From CAZWDL01 sp964632995 (lineage in GTDB: Bacteria > Bacteroidota > Bacteroidia > Chitinophagales > Saprospiraceae), in NCBI GenBank assembly GCA_964632995.1, contig CAZWDL010000063.1:1-42461 (forward strand): a DNA stretch of 42,461 nt, read 5' to 3'. The translations under genes and the position numbers were made by a program. The notes beneath the pieces are model-generated. The model did not search any database. It had not been told where the DNA came from and saw nothing but the letters and a program-made list of their open reading frames with translations. Numbering within the stretch: the stretch's first letter is position 1; every line of letters begins with the position of its first letter. Shown in pieces: positions 1-8,367 of this stretch.

Positions 1-288
1 AGGCAGGTTTTGAGCAGTGAGCTATTCTCCGGGAAGCCCGAAGCCCACCTGTCTTTAGCTGGTGGGTAGTTCACTAGCCACGGATTATCATTTTGGGAAA
101 TCCGTGTGATCCGTGGCAAAACAAAAAAGTATCGCCGCGTAGAGGCGAGACTGAATAGTTACTAAAGAAACCTTATGATTTGCAGATTTTCCCGGCCGTG
201 CTCAGGCGGAGCCCGGGATAGAAAGGTTGTCTGATACAGGAGGTATGCACCGCATTGCGGAGAGGGATAGTGTTGTGCAAACTGTTTT
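1..288. other. Non-coding left edge with small inverted repeats
   Basis: I see no convincing gene here. Two short inverted repeats are present: CCCACC at 44-49 with GGTGGG at 61-66, and GCCACGGAT at 77-85 with ATCCGTGGC at 109-117. The second has a 23-nt spacer that carries another TCCGTG. Positions 1-288 lie just downstream of the DUF4249 gene, which reads leftward, so the hairpins could sit in its 3' UTR. No T-run follows either stem, so I do not call a terminator. Confidence 0.5.
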
Positions 289-1185
289 CTACTGCACGGC
301 CACTGAATCCACGGAGAAGGTATAGCCGGCGAAGATGCCGAGCCCGTTTTGAATATTGTTATAGAGGGAAGCATCGCCCTGTATGGGCGTACCGGGCCCT
401 TTTTGACGGGTCAGTGAGGTTTGGAACAGATAGTAATCCTCTGACACGGCGCGGAGTTCCACCCTGAGCGTGCCCAGTCTTTCTTCCGGCGCCAGGTTAA
501 AACGCATGGGGAAGGAGTAGATGAAGCGCTCACCATCGAACCTGTCATCGCTGAAGAGCAGGCCGCCGTTGCCGGCTACGGTAAATTGGTCAATATTAAA
601 ACGGGAACTGAAGATCACTTTTTCTTCCCGCTGCTCAAAACCGTGCATATCGGTCTGTTGTTTCAGGATTTGCTGGGCGAAGTTGAGATGATAATAATTG
701 ACCTCCTCCGGGGGATCTTCAAATTGAATTGAAACGCGAAAATTATATTCCAGGCCTCCGGAAGTAGGATTGAGGTCCAGGTCGGTCACCTGGAGTTGAT
801 GAATTTCGATGGGATTTGGTATCCGGCTGTCGGCCGTGATGAGTTCCTCTCCTGGCAGTTGCACTTCTATGCGATAAGTAGCGTTGGGGGTTGGCAGAAA
901 AGAAGCGTTGGTATAGCAGGGGGGCACTTTAGTGTTGTCGAGTTGAAGATGTGTTTGAAAGGCTTCTCCGCGGTAGACCTCCACGTCTGCGTTAACGAGG
1001 TACTCCCGCGCTGTACTATCAAACAGATTGTTAGCCCGGTATACAGAAACTTCCAGGGTTCGGTTACTTGTGAATTCACTAACGACGATTGTTTTCGGCG
1101 CTATGGCTTCAAAATCCGTGGGTTTTTCACAGGAGAGGAGGAGGAAAAACAGCCCGGAAAGAAAAAGTGTAGATTTCCTGCTCAT
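289..1185 (-). CDS. DUF4249 family outer-membrane-associated lipoprotein
   Basis: This is a 298-residue protein whose N-terminus is a lipoprotein signal (hydrophobic run, then LLLSC with Cys19), so it should be lipid-anchored and exported. The remainder matches the DUF4249 pattern: a beta-rich first half (TIVVSEF, VNADVEVYRG, YRIEVQLPG) and a second half with a long YNFRVSIQFEDP-type strand. DUF4249 proteins are known mainly as partners of TonB-dependent receptors in Bacteroidota; their molecular role is not established. The gene starts 44 bp after the receptor stop, on the same strand, so it is probably the last gene of the sigma/FecR/receptor unit. The ATG at 1183-1185 gives a complete signal peptide. 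The family call rests on pattern recognition plus neighbourhood. Confidence 0.8.
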   Translation of the reverse strand: MSRKSTLFLSGLFFLLLSCEKPTDFEAIAPKTIVVSEFTSNRTLEVSVYRANNLFDSTAREYLVNADVEVYRGEAFQTHLQLDNTKVPPCYTNASFLPTPNATYRIEVQLPGEELITADSRIPNPIEIHQLQVTDLDLNPTSGGLEYNFRVSIQFEDPPEEVNYYHLNFAQQILKQQTDMHGFEQREEKVIFSSRFNIDQFTVAGNGGLLFSDDRFDGERFIYSFPMRFNLAPEERLGTLRVELRAVSEDYYLFQTSLTRQKGPGTPIQGDASLYNNIQNGLGIFAGYTFSVDSVAVQ

Positions 1186-1229
1186 CCAGCTCTGATTTAA
1201 TTAAGGTCAAGATAACTTTAACAAGATAA

Positions 1230-3896
1230 CTAAAATTTCACAGAATAGTTGAAATAAGGAAGCAGGGGCATCATGTTCACCCTTTCCGGCTGGAAGCGTC
1301 GGATCAGTTCGCCGTCGCGCTGAACGGCCTGCCGGCGAATATCGTAGTACAACAGATTATCCCGGTTGTAGGCATTGTACAGTCCAAGGTTCAGCGCGTG
1401 CTGCAGGTTTTTACTGTCAAAAGTCATCCGCACCCCCAGGTCGAGGCGGTGGTAGTAGGGCATTCGGAAATTGTTTTTCCCATCGTAGGAAAGGACCGGA
1501 TCTCCACCTTGCCCCGGCGTTTCAAACGCAAAGAGCGGTAAGCTGAAAGCCAGTCCCGTACCGAAGGTCCAGTTAGCCGTCGCGCTCAGCCAGTCATTAA
1601 AGGCATGGCGGCCGATGAACTGCAGGTTGTGCCGCCGGTCATACTTGAAAGGGTACCATTCCCCGTCGTTGATTTCGTCAAACTGACGCCTGGCCCAGGA
1701 CAAGGTGTAAGCCAACCAGCCCGTGGTGCGGCCGTTTTTTTTGCGCAGCATGGCTTCCACTCCGTAGGCCTTGCCGCTGCCGGCCGTTACGCTGCGGCGC
1801 CAGTTGTTCAGGAAATAAGCGCCCTCCTGATAAGTGACGAGATTATCCATGCGATTAAAATAAGCTTCGATGGACAACAGGTACGCCTCCCCTATTCGGC
1901 GGTCGAGGCCCAGGGCCCACTGTTGGGAGCGTTGCGGGGCGATATCTGCAGTGGAGGGCACCCACAGGTCGATCGGCAGCCCCAGGTTGGAACTAGACAA
2001 GAGGTGCAGGAACTGGGAATTGACGGCGCTGGAGGCATTGAGGCGCATCCAGGGATGAAAATTCCAGGTCAGCGCAAAGCGAGGTTCCACGGAAAAGTAA
2101 GATTTGCCGACGACGGTAAGCAGCGTGGCCCGCACCCCGACGTTCATCCGCAGCTGATCGGTGGCTACCATATCGTCCTCCACGTAAGCGGCGTATTCCA
2201 TGGAGTGCTCCGGCGTGACCATGACCGGAGATTCATGCAGCACCTCTTCGGTTTTTTCGTCGTATTGCACGATGCCGGGCTGGAAATCGTGATGGGTCAC
2301 CCGTGCCCCAAAACGCAGGTAGTGACGGGTGGAGGGTATATATTCCAGATCCATGCGCAACCCCACATCTTCGATACTCGAATGATAATTGCTGTATTCA
2401 AGCGATTTGCTGATCAGTCGAAGCGGCGCCTGCTGCAGGATGGAATCCCGGGCCGACTGTTCTATGTCTACGCCCAGCCGGGAATAAGTTAACGTAGTAT
2501 TAGCGAACAATTTGGGACCAAACACATGGTTCCAACGAAGAGAGGCCACCTGGTTGCCCCAGAATAGTTTTTCGCGGTAATGGGAGTTATAATTGAGCAG
2601 CTGTTGTTTTTCCCGGTCTTCACCAAGCCGGAAGGCCTGCCGGGCTTCCCCGTAGTTGAGAAAGTTGTCGCGGCCGCTGTACAAGCTCAGGAAAAGTTTG
2701 TCGCGGGGACTGGCCTCGATGTTGAATTTGGCGCTGAAGTCGTAGAAGTTATAGTCCACGGCGCCGTTTTCCCCCTGCTTTGCTTTGAGCTGTTGAGAGG
2801 CTGGGCGCAGGTACCAGTCGAGAAAGGAGCGGCGGGCCGAGATAATAAAAGAGCTCTTGTTTTTGATCAGGGGGCCTTCTACGGTGGCGCGGGCCGACAG
2901 CAAGCCTATACCGGCTGTCCCCTGAAACTCCTGCCGGTTGCCGTCGCGGGTGCGTACGTCGAGTACGGATGCGAGACGGCCGCCGTGGCGCGCCGGAAAA
3001 GCGCCTTTCATCAGCCGCACACTCTTCAGCGCGTCGGCGTTGAAAATGGAGAAAAGACCGGCGCCGTGGAAGAGGTTATACACCGGCACGCCGTCGAGCA
3101 ACACCAGGTTGTGCCCGGCATCCCCTCCGCGTACAAAAATGCCGCCGATGCCGTCCGTACCGGTTTGAACGCCGGGGAGAAAATGAGTGAGGCGCACCGC
3201 ATCGGGCTCTCCACCCAGCTGTGGAAAGGCAGCTACCTCCGAAAGGGTAATCTCATCGGTTCGCCCCCCCAGTGCGGAGCGGTCCCTCAGCGGATCTTCC
3301 GCGACGACAAGCACCTCCTCCAGGACCAGGGCGGTGCGCAGGCCGAGATGGAGCCGCCGGTCGGCCTTCAGCTCTATTTCCCTGCCTTCCGGTTCATAGC
3401 CGATGTAGGAGCATAGCAGATCTACCTTTCCCGCCGGCAAGGTCAGACTGAAGAATCCAAATTCATTGGTCATGGTTCCCTTCTTGCTCTGCTCGTCAAA
3501 AACGCCCGCATAGATCAGCGGCTCTCCGGTATCTGCATCCTGCACATATCCACTAAGCGTGTAGCTTGGCGATTCCAGAGAAGGCGTATCGTAGTCGAGC
3601 TCGAATAACACAATTTGCCGGCCTACGCGCCGAAAGCTCAGCCCGGTATTGCGGAGCACATAATCCAGAATCGCTTCTAAGGGGCGATCCTGCAACACAG
3701 CAGTCATTTGCTTGGGAGGAAGGATATCGTTGTTGAAAGATAGAGGAATGCCGTCGTCATCCATTAAGATGAAGAGCGCTTCTTCAAGCGGTGTATCACT
3801 CATAGAAAGACTGATACGCTGCTGCAGCAATTCCTGCGCAGCCAGATGAGTCATCAATAGACCGGTAAGCAGAACTAGAGAGAATCGCCTCATCAT
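1230..3896 (-). CDS. TonB-dependent receptor with STN signalling domain
   Basis: An 888-residue outer-membrane receptor. After a signal peptide (residues 1-20) there is an STN domain (about 27-106, with LEEALFILMDDDGIPLSF), then a carboxypeptidase-regulatory-like beta-sandwich (about 112-186, SGYVQDADTGEPLIYAGV), a plug (about 208-320, with FVRGGDAGHNLVLLDGVPVY) and a long beta-barrel ending in an aromatic residue (FNYSVKF), as expected for BAM-inserted barrels. STN domains relay ligand occupancy to a FecR anti-sigma factor; the FecR and sigma genes lie just upstream on the same strand, so a FecA-like circuit is likely. The ligand is not evident. The 250 bp before the ATG contain a 12-bp direct repeat, GCTATTTGCGGA, at 3932-3943 and 4087-4098. 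It is not SusC-like: no SusD gene follows. Confidence 0.93.
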   Translation of the reverse strand: MMRRFSLVLLTGLLMTHLAAQELLQQRISLSMSDTPLEEALFILMDDDGIPLSFNNDILPPKQMTAVLQDRPLEAILDYVLRNTGLSFRRVGRQIVLFELDYDTPSLESPSYTLSGYVQDADTGEPLIYAGVFDEQSKKGTMTNEFGFFSLTLPAGKVDLLCSYIGYEPEGREIELKADRRLHLGLRTALVLEEVLVVAEDPLRDRSALGGRTDEITLSEVAAFPQLGGEPDAVRLTHFLPGVQTGTDGIGGIFVRGGDAGHNLVLLDGVPVYNLFHGAGLFSIFNADALKSVRLMKGAFPARHGGRLASVLDVRTRDGNRQEFQGTAGIGLLSARATVEGPLIKNKSSFIISARRSFLDWYLRPASQQLKAKQGENGAVDYNFYDFSAKFNIEASPRDKLFLSLYSGRDNFLNYGEARQAFRLGEDREKQQLLNYNSHYREKLFWGNQVASLRWNHVFGPKLFANTTLTYSRLGVDIEQSARDSILQQAPLRLISKSLEYSNYHSSIEDVGLRMDLEYIPSTRHYLRFGARVTHHDFQPGIVQYDEKTEEVLHESPVMVTPEHSMEYAAYVEDDMVATDQLRMNVGVRATLLTVVGKSYFSVEPRFALTWNFHPWMRLNASSAVNSQFLHLLSSSNLGLPIDLWVPSTADIAPQRSQQWALGLDRRIGEAYLLSIEAYFNRMDNLVTYQEGAYFLNNWRRSVTAGSGKAYGVEAMLRKKNGRTTGWLAYTLSWARRQFDEINDGEWYPFKYDRRHNLQFIGRHAFNDWLSATANWTFGTGLAFSLPLFAFETPGQGGDPVLSYDGKNNFRMPYYHRLDLGVRMTFDSKNLQHALNLGLYNAYNRDNLLYYDIRRQAVQRDGELIRRFQPERVNMMPLLPYFNYSVKF

Positions 3897-4146
3897 CTAA
3901 GCCGGGTGATATGAATGATAACTAATTTACGGCTATTTGCGGAGGAATTCAAAAAAAGTTTGCCGGGCCGGGCCCCGTACCAGTCGTTTACCTCATTCCG
4001 TATGGCGGAGACAAAAGATGATTGGAGTCGCTAAACTCATTCCGGCGCTGCCGGGTATGGCGAAACTTTCGGACAGCTTCACTCCCGCTATTTGCGGATA
4101 GCCCAACCGGGCGCTGATCAATCTGTAAAACAACGCCGGACAGGGA

Positions 4147-5148
4147 TCACTCTTTACAGGCTTTACCACCGAAGAGGCGTAAAGTATCCTGGGCAACTCG
4201 TTCGATACGCACCTGATAAACGGCTTCCAGCGTTTGTTTTAGCTGATCAACTTCGTCCTGCTGAAGCGGAGGATAAGTGAAGGCGCACTCCGCGATGTTG
4301 GAGCGCTGCAGGTCGAGAACGAGACCGAAGTACTGTTGGAGGGAGCGCGCTACTTCGCGCATGGGCGTTTTGCGAAAGCGGAGAACGCCCGACTGCCAGG
4401 GGCGGGCATTCACACCGGCATTTTCAATAGGATACATCAGGCCGCCGTGCTCGCAGATGCCCTTGTCTTCGGCTTCCAGTGTCAGGGATTGCTGTTCATC
4501 GAGGGTGCGGAAGGCAACGCGGCCTTCTTCGACGGTCACTGCCGTCTCTGCCTCGTCAAGGTAGGCCCGGACGTTAAAAGCCGTACCCAGCACCCGAATC
4601 TCCGTTTCCGGAGTGCGAACGGTGAAAGCATTACCCGGTTGAGGGCGCACCTCGAAAAAAGCTTCTCCTTGAAGCTGAACTTCCCGGGCAGTACCGGCGG
4701 GCCATTCGGCAGGATAGAGAATCCGTGATTTTTCATTGAGAAATACCTGACTGCCGTCGGGTAGAGTCAAGGTGCGCTGTTCACCGGCTCCGGTAGTGGT
4801 GGCAACCGGTTCGGAAGGAGGCGCCGCTTGTGTCCGCTGCCACAGATACCAACCCAAAAGCCCCAGCAAGGCGATCAGCACAATGATGAGCCACCAGCGG
4901 AGGGAAGTGCCGCCGGCCGGCTGTTCAGCCTGTACCCGACGGCGAAAGCGATCCAGCCCGGCGCCGGTGTCGGGTTCGTACCCCGCCTTATACTGACTGG
5001 ACAGGTTCCAAATCTTATCGTACAGCCCCGCCTCTTTTTTATGGCGTTGACTTTCCTTCAGCCACTCGTCCAACTCGCCCTGCTCCTCCCCGGAAAGACG
5101 GCCTTTTCGGCGCTTCAGTAATAGTTGTATAATTTTCGGGTATTCCAT
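4147..5148 (-). CDS. FecR-family anti-sigma factor
   Basis: A 333-residue single-pass inner-membrane protein. A cytoplasmic N-terminal part (residues 1-84, LLKRRKGRLSGEEQGELDEW) would bind the sigma factor. One membrane span follows (about 85-103, WWLIIVLIALLGLLGWYLW), then the periplasmic FecR domain (about 120-215, with LPDGSQVFLNEKSRI and VLGTAFNVRAY) and a C-terminal DUF4974-type domain (about 255-325, LRFRKTPMREVARSLQQYFG) that contacts the receptor STN domain in this family. It lies 192 bp downstream of its sigma gene and 250 bp upstream of the receptor gene. Such proteins hold or activate the ECF factor according to the receptor signal. Confidence 0.93.
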   Translation of the reverse strand: MEYPKIIQLLLKRRKGRLSGEEQGELDEWLKESQRHKKEAGLYDKIWNLSSQYKAGYEPDTGAGLDRFRRRVQAEQPAGGTSLRWWLIIVLIALLGLLGWYLWQRTQAAPPSEPVATTTGAGEQRTLTLPDGSQVFLNEKSRILYPAEWPAGTAREVQLQGEAFFEVRPQPGNAFTVRTPETEIRVLGTAFNVRAYLDEAETAVTVEEGRVAFRTLDEQQSLTLEAEDKGICEHGGLMYPIENAGVNARPWQSGVLRFRKTPMREVARSLQQYFGLVLDLQRSNIAECAFTYPPLQQDEVDQLKQTLEAVYQVRIERVAQDTLRLFGGKACKE

Positions 5149-5268
5149 TCTAACTGTTCTTCCTGTTTTGAAGACACTAACTTAAGTTTCTTCCCCTATG
5201 CTGTTGTTAAAATTTTTAACTTTTTTTCAAGTACCCAGGCACTATTGAGTTACCTGTTTTATCTTGAG

Positions 5269-5288
5269 CGGCTTTTACCGAAAAGCCG
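5269..5288. repeat. Hairpin between the sigma and FecR genes
   Basis: A perfect 8-bp stem: CGGCTTTT (5269-5276), loop ACCG, AAAAGCCG (5281-5288). It lies in the 192-bp spacer between the sigma factor and FecR genes. On the transcribed (minus) strand no T-run follows, so it is more likely an RNA processing or stability element than a terminator. This is inference. Confidence 0.45.
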
Positions 5289-5340
5289 GCTTGGGCGAAA
5301 GCCCTCCCGATTTGATGACGCCTCCGTTATGCCCGGCGCC

Positions 5341-5922
5341 TTACCACCATCCTGCGAAAAAGAGAAATAAGGCCTGCATGAGATATGGCCCCAATGCTTC
5401 CCGCAGCAGGCGCAGCGCCTTGGAAATCTGGTTTTCGACTGTTTTCTCCGAAATACCAAGTTCGGAGGCTATCTCTTTATAGGTCATGTCTTCAAATCGA
5501 CTTAAAATAAAGATGATGCGGCAACGCTCCGGCAGGCTGTCGATCGATTGATCGATGAGTTGCTGCAATTCAGCGGCTTCCAGACGCTGCACGGCGCTGG
5601 GTCTCAAGGCAGGCAGCGATATCTTGTCCTCCTGTTCAAAGTACACCTTGCGCTGATCCCGGATGTAGTTCAGTGTCTTGTTCACGGTAGCCCGACGTAA
5701 ATAGGCTTTCAGGGAAGTGGTAATGTGCAGCTCTTTGCGGCGTTTCCACAGCTCGTAAAACACTTCCTGTACCAGGTCTTCCGCTACGGCCTCTTCACCC
5801 AATACGCGGTAGGCGCTGCGACACAAATAGGCGTAAAAGCGGTGGAAGAGCAACTCCATCGCGCGGTCTCCATCCTTCCTCAGGAGCTTAATCAGTTCTT
5901 CGTCAGTGTGTTCTTGCTGCAA
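5341..5922 (-). CDS. ECF RNA polymerase sigma factor (FecI-like, Bacteroidota type)
   Basis: A 193-residue sigma-70 family factor. Region 2 covers about residues 24-90 (ELLFHRFYAYLCRSAYRVLG, AEDLVQEVFYELWK) and region 4 about 119-176 (LPERCRIIFILSRFEDMTYKEIA, then helix-turn-helix LGISEKTVENQISKAL). The tail ends in a hydrophobic stretch, ALFLFFAGWW. It is the first gene of a unit with FecR and an STN receptor, so it probably directs transcription of the receptor operon when ligand is bound. The start codon is TTG at 5920-5922: no ATG lies upstream in frame before the reading frame loses similarity, and the first internal ATG (residue 22) would remove part of region 2. Confidence 0.93.
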   Translation of the reverse strand: MQQEHTDEELIKLLRKDGDRAMELLFHRFYAYLCRSAYRVLGEEAVAEDLVQEVFYELWKRRKELHITTSLKAYLRRATVNKTLNYIRDQRKVYFEQEDKISLPALRPSAVQRLEAAELQQLIDQSIDSLPERCRIIFILSRFEDMTYKEIASELGISEKTVENQISKALRLLREALGPYLMQALFLFFAGWW

Positions 5923-6118
5923 AGCTTTATAAATAATAAATTCGTTCCTTCCTTGGAGAGAAGTAACAGGATTAGTTAAATTGCGCTGCTTTCAAACGAA
6001 AGATTCGCCTCGTGCCTGACGAAGCCAGGATTAAGCTAGCGTTTATTTTGAAAAAATAAAAAGAAAGAAATACCTTAAACCGCATTTTTACGAAAACACC
6101 AACACTATTGAACCAGAG

Positions 6119-7654
6119 ATGACCATGAGAAAAATACTTTTACTGCTTTTTACAGTACTGAGTCCTTTACTGGCATCGGCCCAGGAAGAGGAAGTGGGAT
6201 GGGATGAGCGCGTGAATGATGCTTTCGAGCCGATCTCCACCACAGTGTCGAACATTGTTTTCTATCCTATTCAGTTTGGGGAGGATGCCACCAGTCAGAT
6301 GCCGATCGTCATTATCATTCTGCTTTTGGGGGCCACCATATTTACTCTTTACTTCGAGTTTATCCAGTTCCGGGGCTTTAAGCTGGCCATCGATACGGTG
6401 CGGGGCAAGTACTCCGACCCGAACGAGAGCGGAGAAGTATCCCACTTTCAGGCCTTGACTGCTGCCCTCTCGGGCACCGTCGGCCTGGGCAACATCGCCG
6501 GGGTGGCTATCGCCATTTCCATCGGCGGGCCGGGCGCCACCTTCTGGATGATCTGCGCCGGCTTGCTGGGGATGGCTTCCAAGTTTACGGAATGTACCCT
6601 GGGTGTAAAATACCGGGATATCGGGCCGGACGGCACCGTTTACGGCGGCCCGATGTATTACCTGACCAAAGGTCTTTCCGAAAAAGGCCTCTCCGGCCTG
6701 GGCAAGGTGCTCGCCGTCTTTTTCTCCATCATGTGTGTGGGGGGCTCTTTCGGAGGCGGCAATATGTTTCAGGCCAATCAGGCCGCCGAACAGTTCAATA
6801 GTATGATCGGCGCCACTTCCGGCGCTTCGGGCCTCATTTTCGGGGTCGTTATGGCCACGATTGTCGCGCTGGTCATCATTGGCGGCATCAAGCGCATCGG
6901 GAAGGTGACCGAACGCGTGGTGCCCTTTATGTGCGGCGTTTATGTAGTCGCCGCCCTGATTATCATCTTTTCCCACTTCAGTGAAATACCTTGGGCCTTC
7001 GGTCAAATTTTCAGCGGCGCCATGACCCCCATGGGCGTTGCCGGTGGTTTTGTCGGCGTGCTCATTCAGGGTTTCCGGCGCGGCGCCTTCTCCAACGAGG
7101 CCGGTGTCGGCTCGGCCGCCATCGCTCACTCCGCTGTGCGTACCGAGCACGCTGCCAGTGAAGGCGTGGTAGCCCTGCTCGAACCCTTTATCGATACGGT
7201 AGTTGTCTGTACCATGACGGCACTGGTCATCATTATCACCAACGGCGACGGCACCATTATGGAATACGGCGCCCCCATCCCCGACGGCGTCGCCGCCACT
7301 TCCGCCGCCTTCGAATCGGTAATTCCCTGGTTCCCTTACGTACTGACCATCGCGGTGGTGCTCTTCGCTTTTTCCACTATGCTGAGCTGGTCCTACTACG
7401 GCCTGCAAAGCTGGATGTTCCTGTTCGGCCGTAACAAAATCGCCGATTACAGCTACAAGATCCTCTTTTGCGTGTTTGTCGTGCTTGGCTCCGCCGCCAG
7501 TCTCGGCGCCGTGACCGATTTCTCCGACGCCATGATCTTCGCCATGGTGGTACCCAATATGATCGGCCTGGTGATCCTGATGCCCAAGGTGCGCGAGGAA
7601 ATCACTTCTTATGTGAATAAGATTAAGACGGGCGAGATCAAGACAGTGAAGTAG
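6119..7654 (+). CDS. Sodium:alanine/glycine symporter (AGCS family)
   Basis: A 511-residue inner-membrane transporter coupling Na+ to uptake of a small neutral amino acid, typically alanine or glycine. Family hallmarks are GTVGLGNIAGVAIAISIGGP (about residues 119-138), the W-containing segment FWMICAGLLGMASKFTE, YGGPMYYL, and FSNEAGVGSAAIAHSA. About ten hydrophobic segments are visible. Unusually there is a cleavable-looking signal peptide (residues 1-21, ending ASAQ) before an acidic stretch (EEEVGWDERVNDAF), a form common in Bacteroidota members. The gene stands alone; the neighbours on both sides are on the opposite strand. An ATG two codons downstream (6125) is an equally possible start. 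Confidence 0.95.
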   Translation: MTMRKILLLLFTVLSPLLASAQEEEVGWDERVNDAFEPISTTVSNIVFYPIQFGEDATSQMPIVIIILLLGATIFTLYFEFIQFRGFKLAIDTVRGKYSDPNESGEVSHFQALTAALSGTVGLGNIAGVAIAISIGGPGATFWMICAGLLGMASKFTECTLGVKYRDIGPDGTVYGGPMYYLTKGLSEKGLSGLGKVLAVFFSIMCVGGSFGGGNMFQANQAAEQFNSMIGATSGASGLIFGVVMATIVALVIIGGIKRIGKVTERVVPFMCGVYVVAALIIIFSHFSEIPWAFGQIFSGAMTPMGVAGGFVGVLIQGFRRGAFSNEAGVGSAAIAHSAVRTEHAASEGVVALLEPFIDTVVVCTMTALVIIITNGDGTIMEYGAPIPDGVAATSAAFESVIPWFPYVLTIAVVLFAFSTMLSWSYYGLQSWMFLFGRNKIADYSYKILFCVFVVLGSAASLGAVTDFSDAMIFAMVVPNMIGLVILMPKVREEITSYVNKIKTGEIKTVK

Positions 7655-7686
7655 ACTACAAGCCGGGAAAGAGAGGGGGGGAATAC

Positions 7687-8367
7687 TCAGGCCCTCAACC
7701 TAAGCCTTTTATCCAGCCAGGGCCAACGCCGGGCCGGCAGCCGTTCGGCCAGTACGTAAAAAATAAGCGCGAGCAAAACGCCCAGGATGCTCCCCAAATA
7801 GATGTCTTTAAAAAAGTGCTGCCCCAGGTAAACCCGTGAGATACCGACCAACAGGGCCAGCAGGAAAAAAAGCAGGCCCGCCCCTTTTTTTCTCGGCAGG
7901 CACAGTGCCAGAAAAGCAAAAAGCGCAAAGCCGGCCATCGTGTGTCCCGAAGGAAAGCTGTTCCAACCGCCGTGCAGGGGTACGCCTGCCACCGGCACGA
8001 GGCGGTCGAGCATTTGCACTTCCGTCAGATAAGCATAGGGCCGGGGGTGCGCAAAAAAAGCCTTGGCCGACTGGGTGACAATGGACACCGCCAATCCCAA
8101 AAAAGGCAGTATCACAGCGTAGCGATAACGAATAAAACAAAGAGCGATAACCCCTAAGACAAAAAAGAGTCCTTCTCCCAGCGTAGTGACGTAACGGAAG
8201 AACAGATCCCCGGCAACACTACGATGATCGCTGAAAAAGAAGACGAGGTCTCCGGTCTGGGAAGTTAATAAACCGGCGCCACCGGCCAGGAGGAAAAACG
8301 TAAAGCTGAAAAAGAAATAGGTATTTTCCCGTCCCAGGGCCCGCAACTGTTCTAGGGGAGCCTTCAT
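7687..8367 (-). CDS. PAP2-family membrane phosphatase
   Basis: A 226-residue membrane protein with the three phosphatase motifs of the PAP2 superfamily: KAFFAHPRP (Lys102 to Arg109-Pro110), PSGHT (139-143, catalytic His142) and SRVYLGQHFFKD (177-188, His184 and Asp188). Six membrane spans are visible. The active site should face the periplasm. Members dephosphorylate undecaprenyl pyrophosphate, phosphatidylglycerophosphate or lipid A; the sequence alone does not decide. Its ATG overlaps the stop of the LptF-like permease by 4 bp (ATGA at 8364-8367), so the two are translationally coupled. That favours a role in lipopolysaccharide or its carrier lipid (inference). Confidence 0.92.
   Translation of the reverse strand: MKAPLEQLRALGRENTYFFFSFTFFLLAGGAGLLTSQTGDLVFFFSDHRSVAGDLFFRYVTTLGEGLFFVLGVIALCFIRYRYAVILPFLGLAVSIVTQSAKAFFAHPRPYAYLTEVQMLDRLVPVAGVPLHGGWNSFPSGHTMAGFALFAFLALCLPRKKGAGLLFFLLALLVGISRVYLGQHFFKDIYLGSILGVLLALIFYVLAERLPARRWPWLDKRLRLRA

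Noticed and set aside
1605..2492. Long plus-strand open frame opposite the TonB receptor gene
   Set aside because: It is the shadow of a strongly supported receptor gene; the translation has no domain pattern.
6167..7408. 413-codon minus-strand open frame opposite the AGCS symporter
   Set aside because: His/Gly/Asp-rich shadow translation; the plus-strand gene carries all family motifs.
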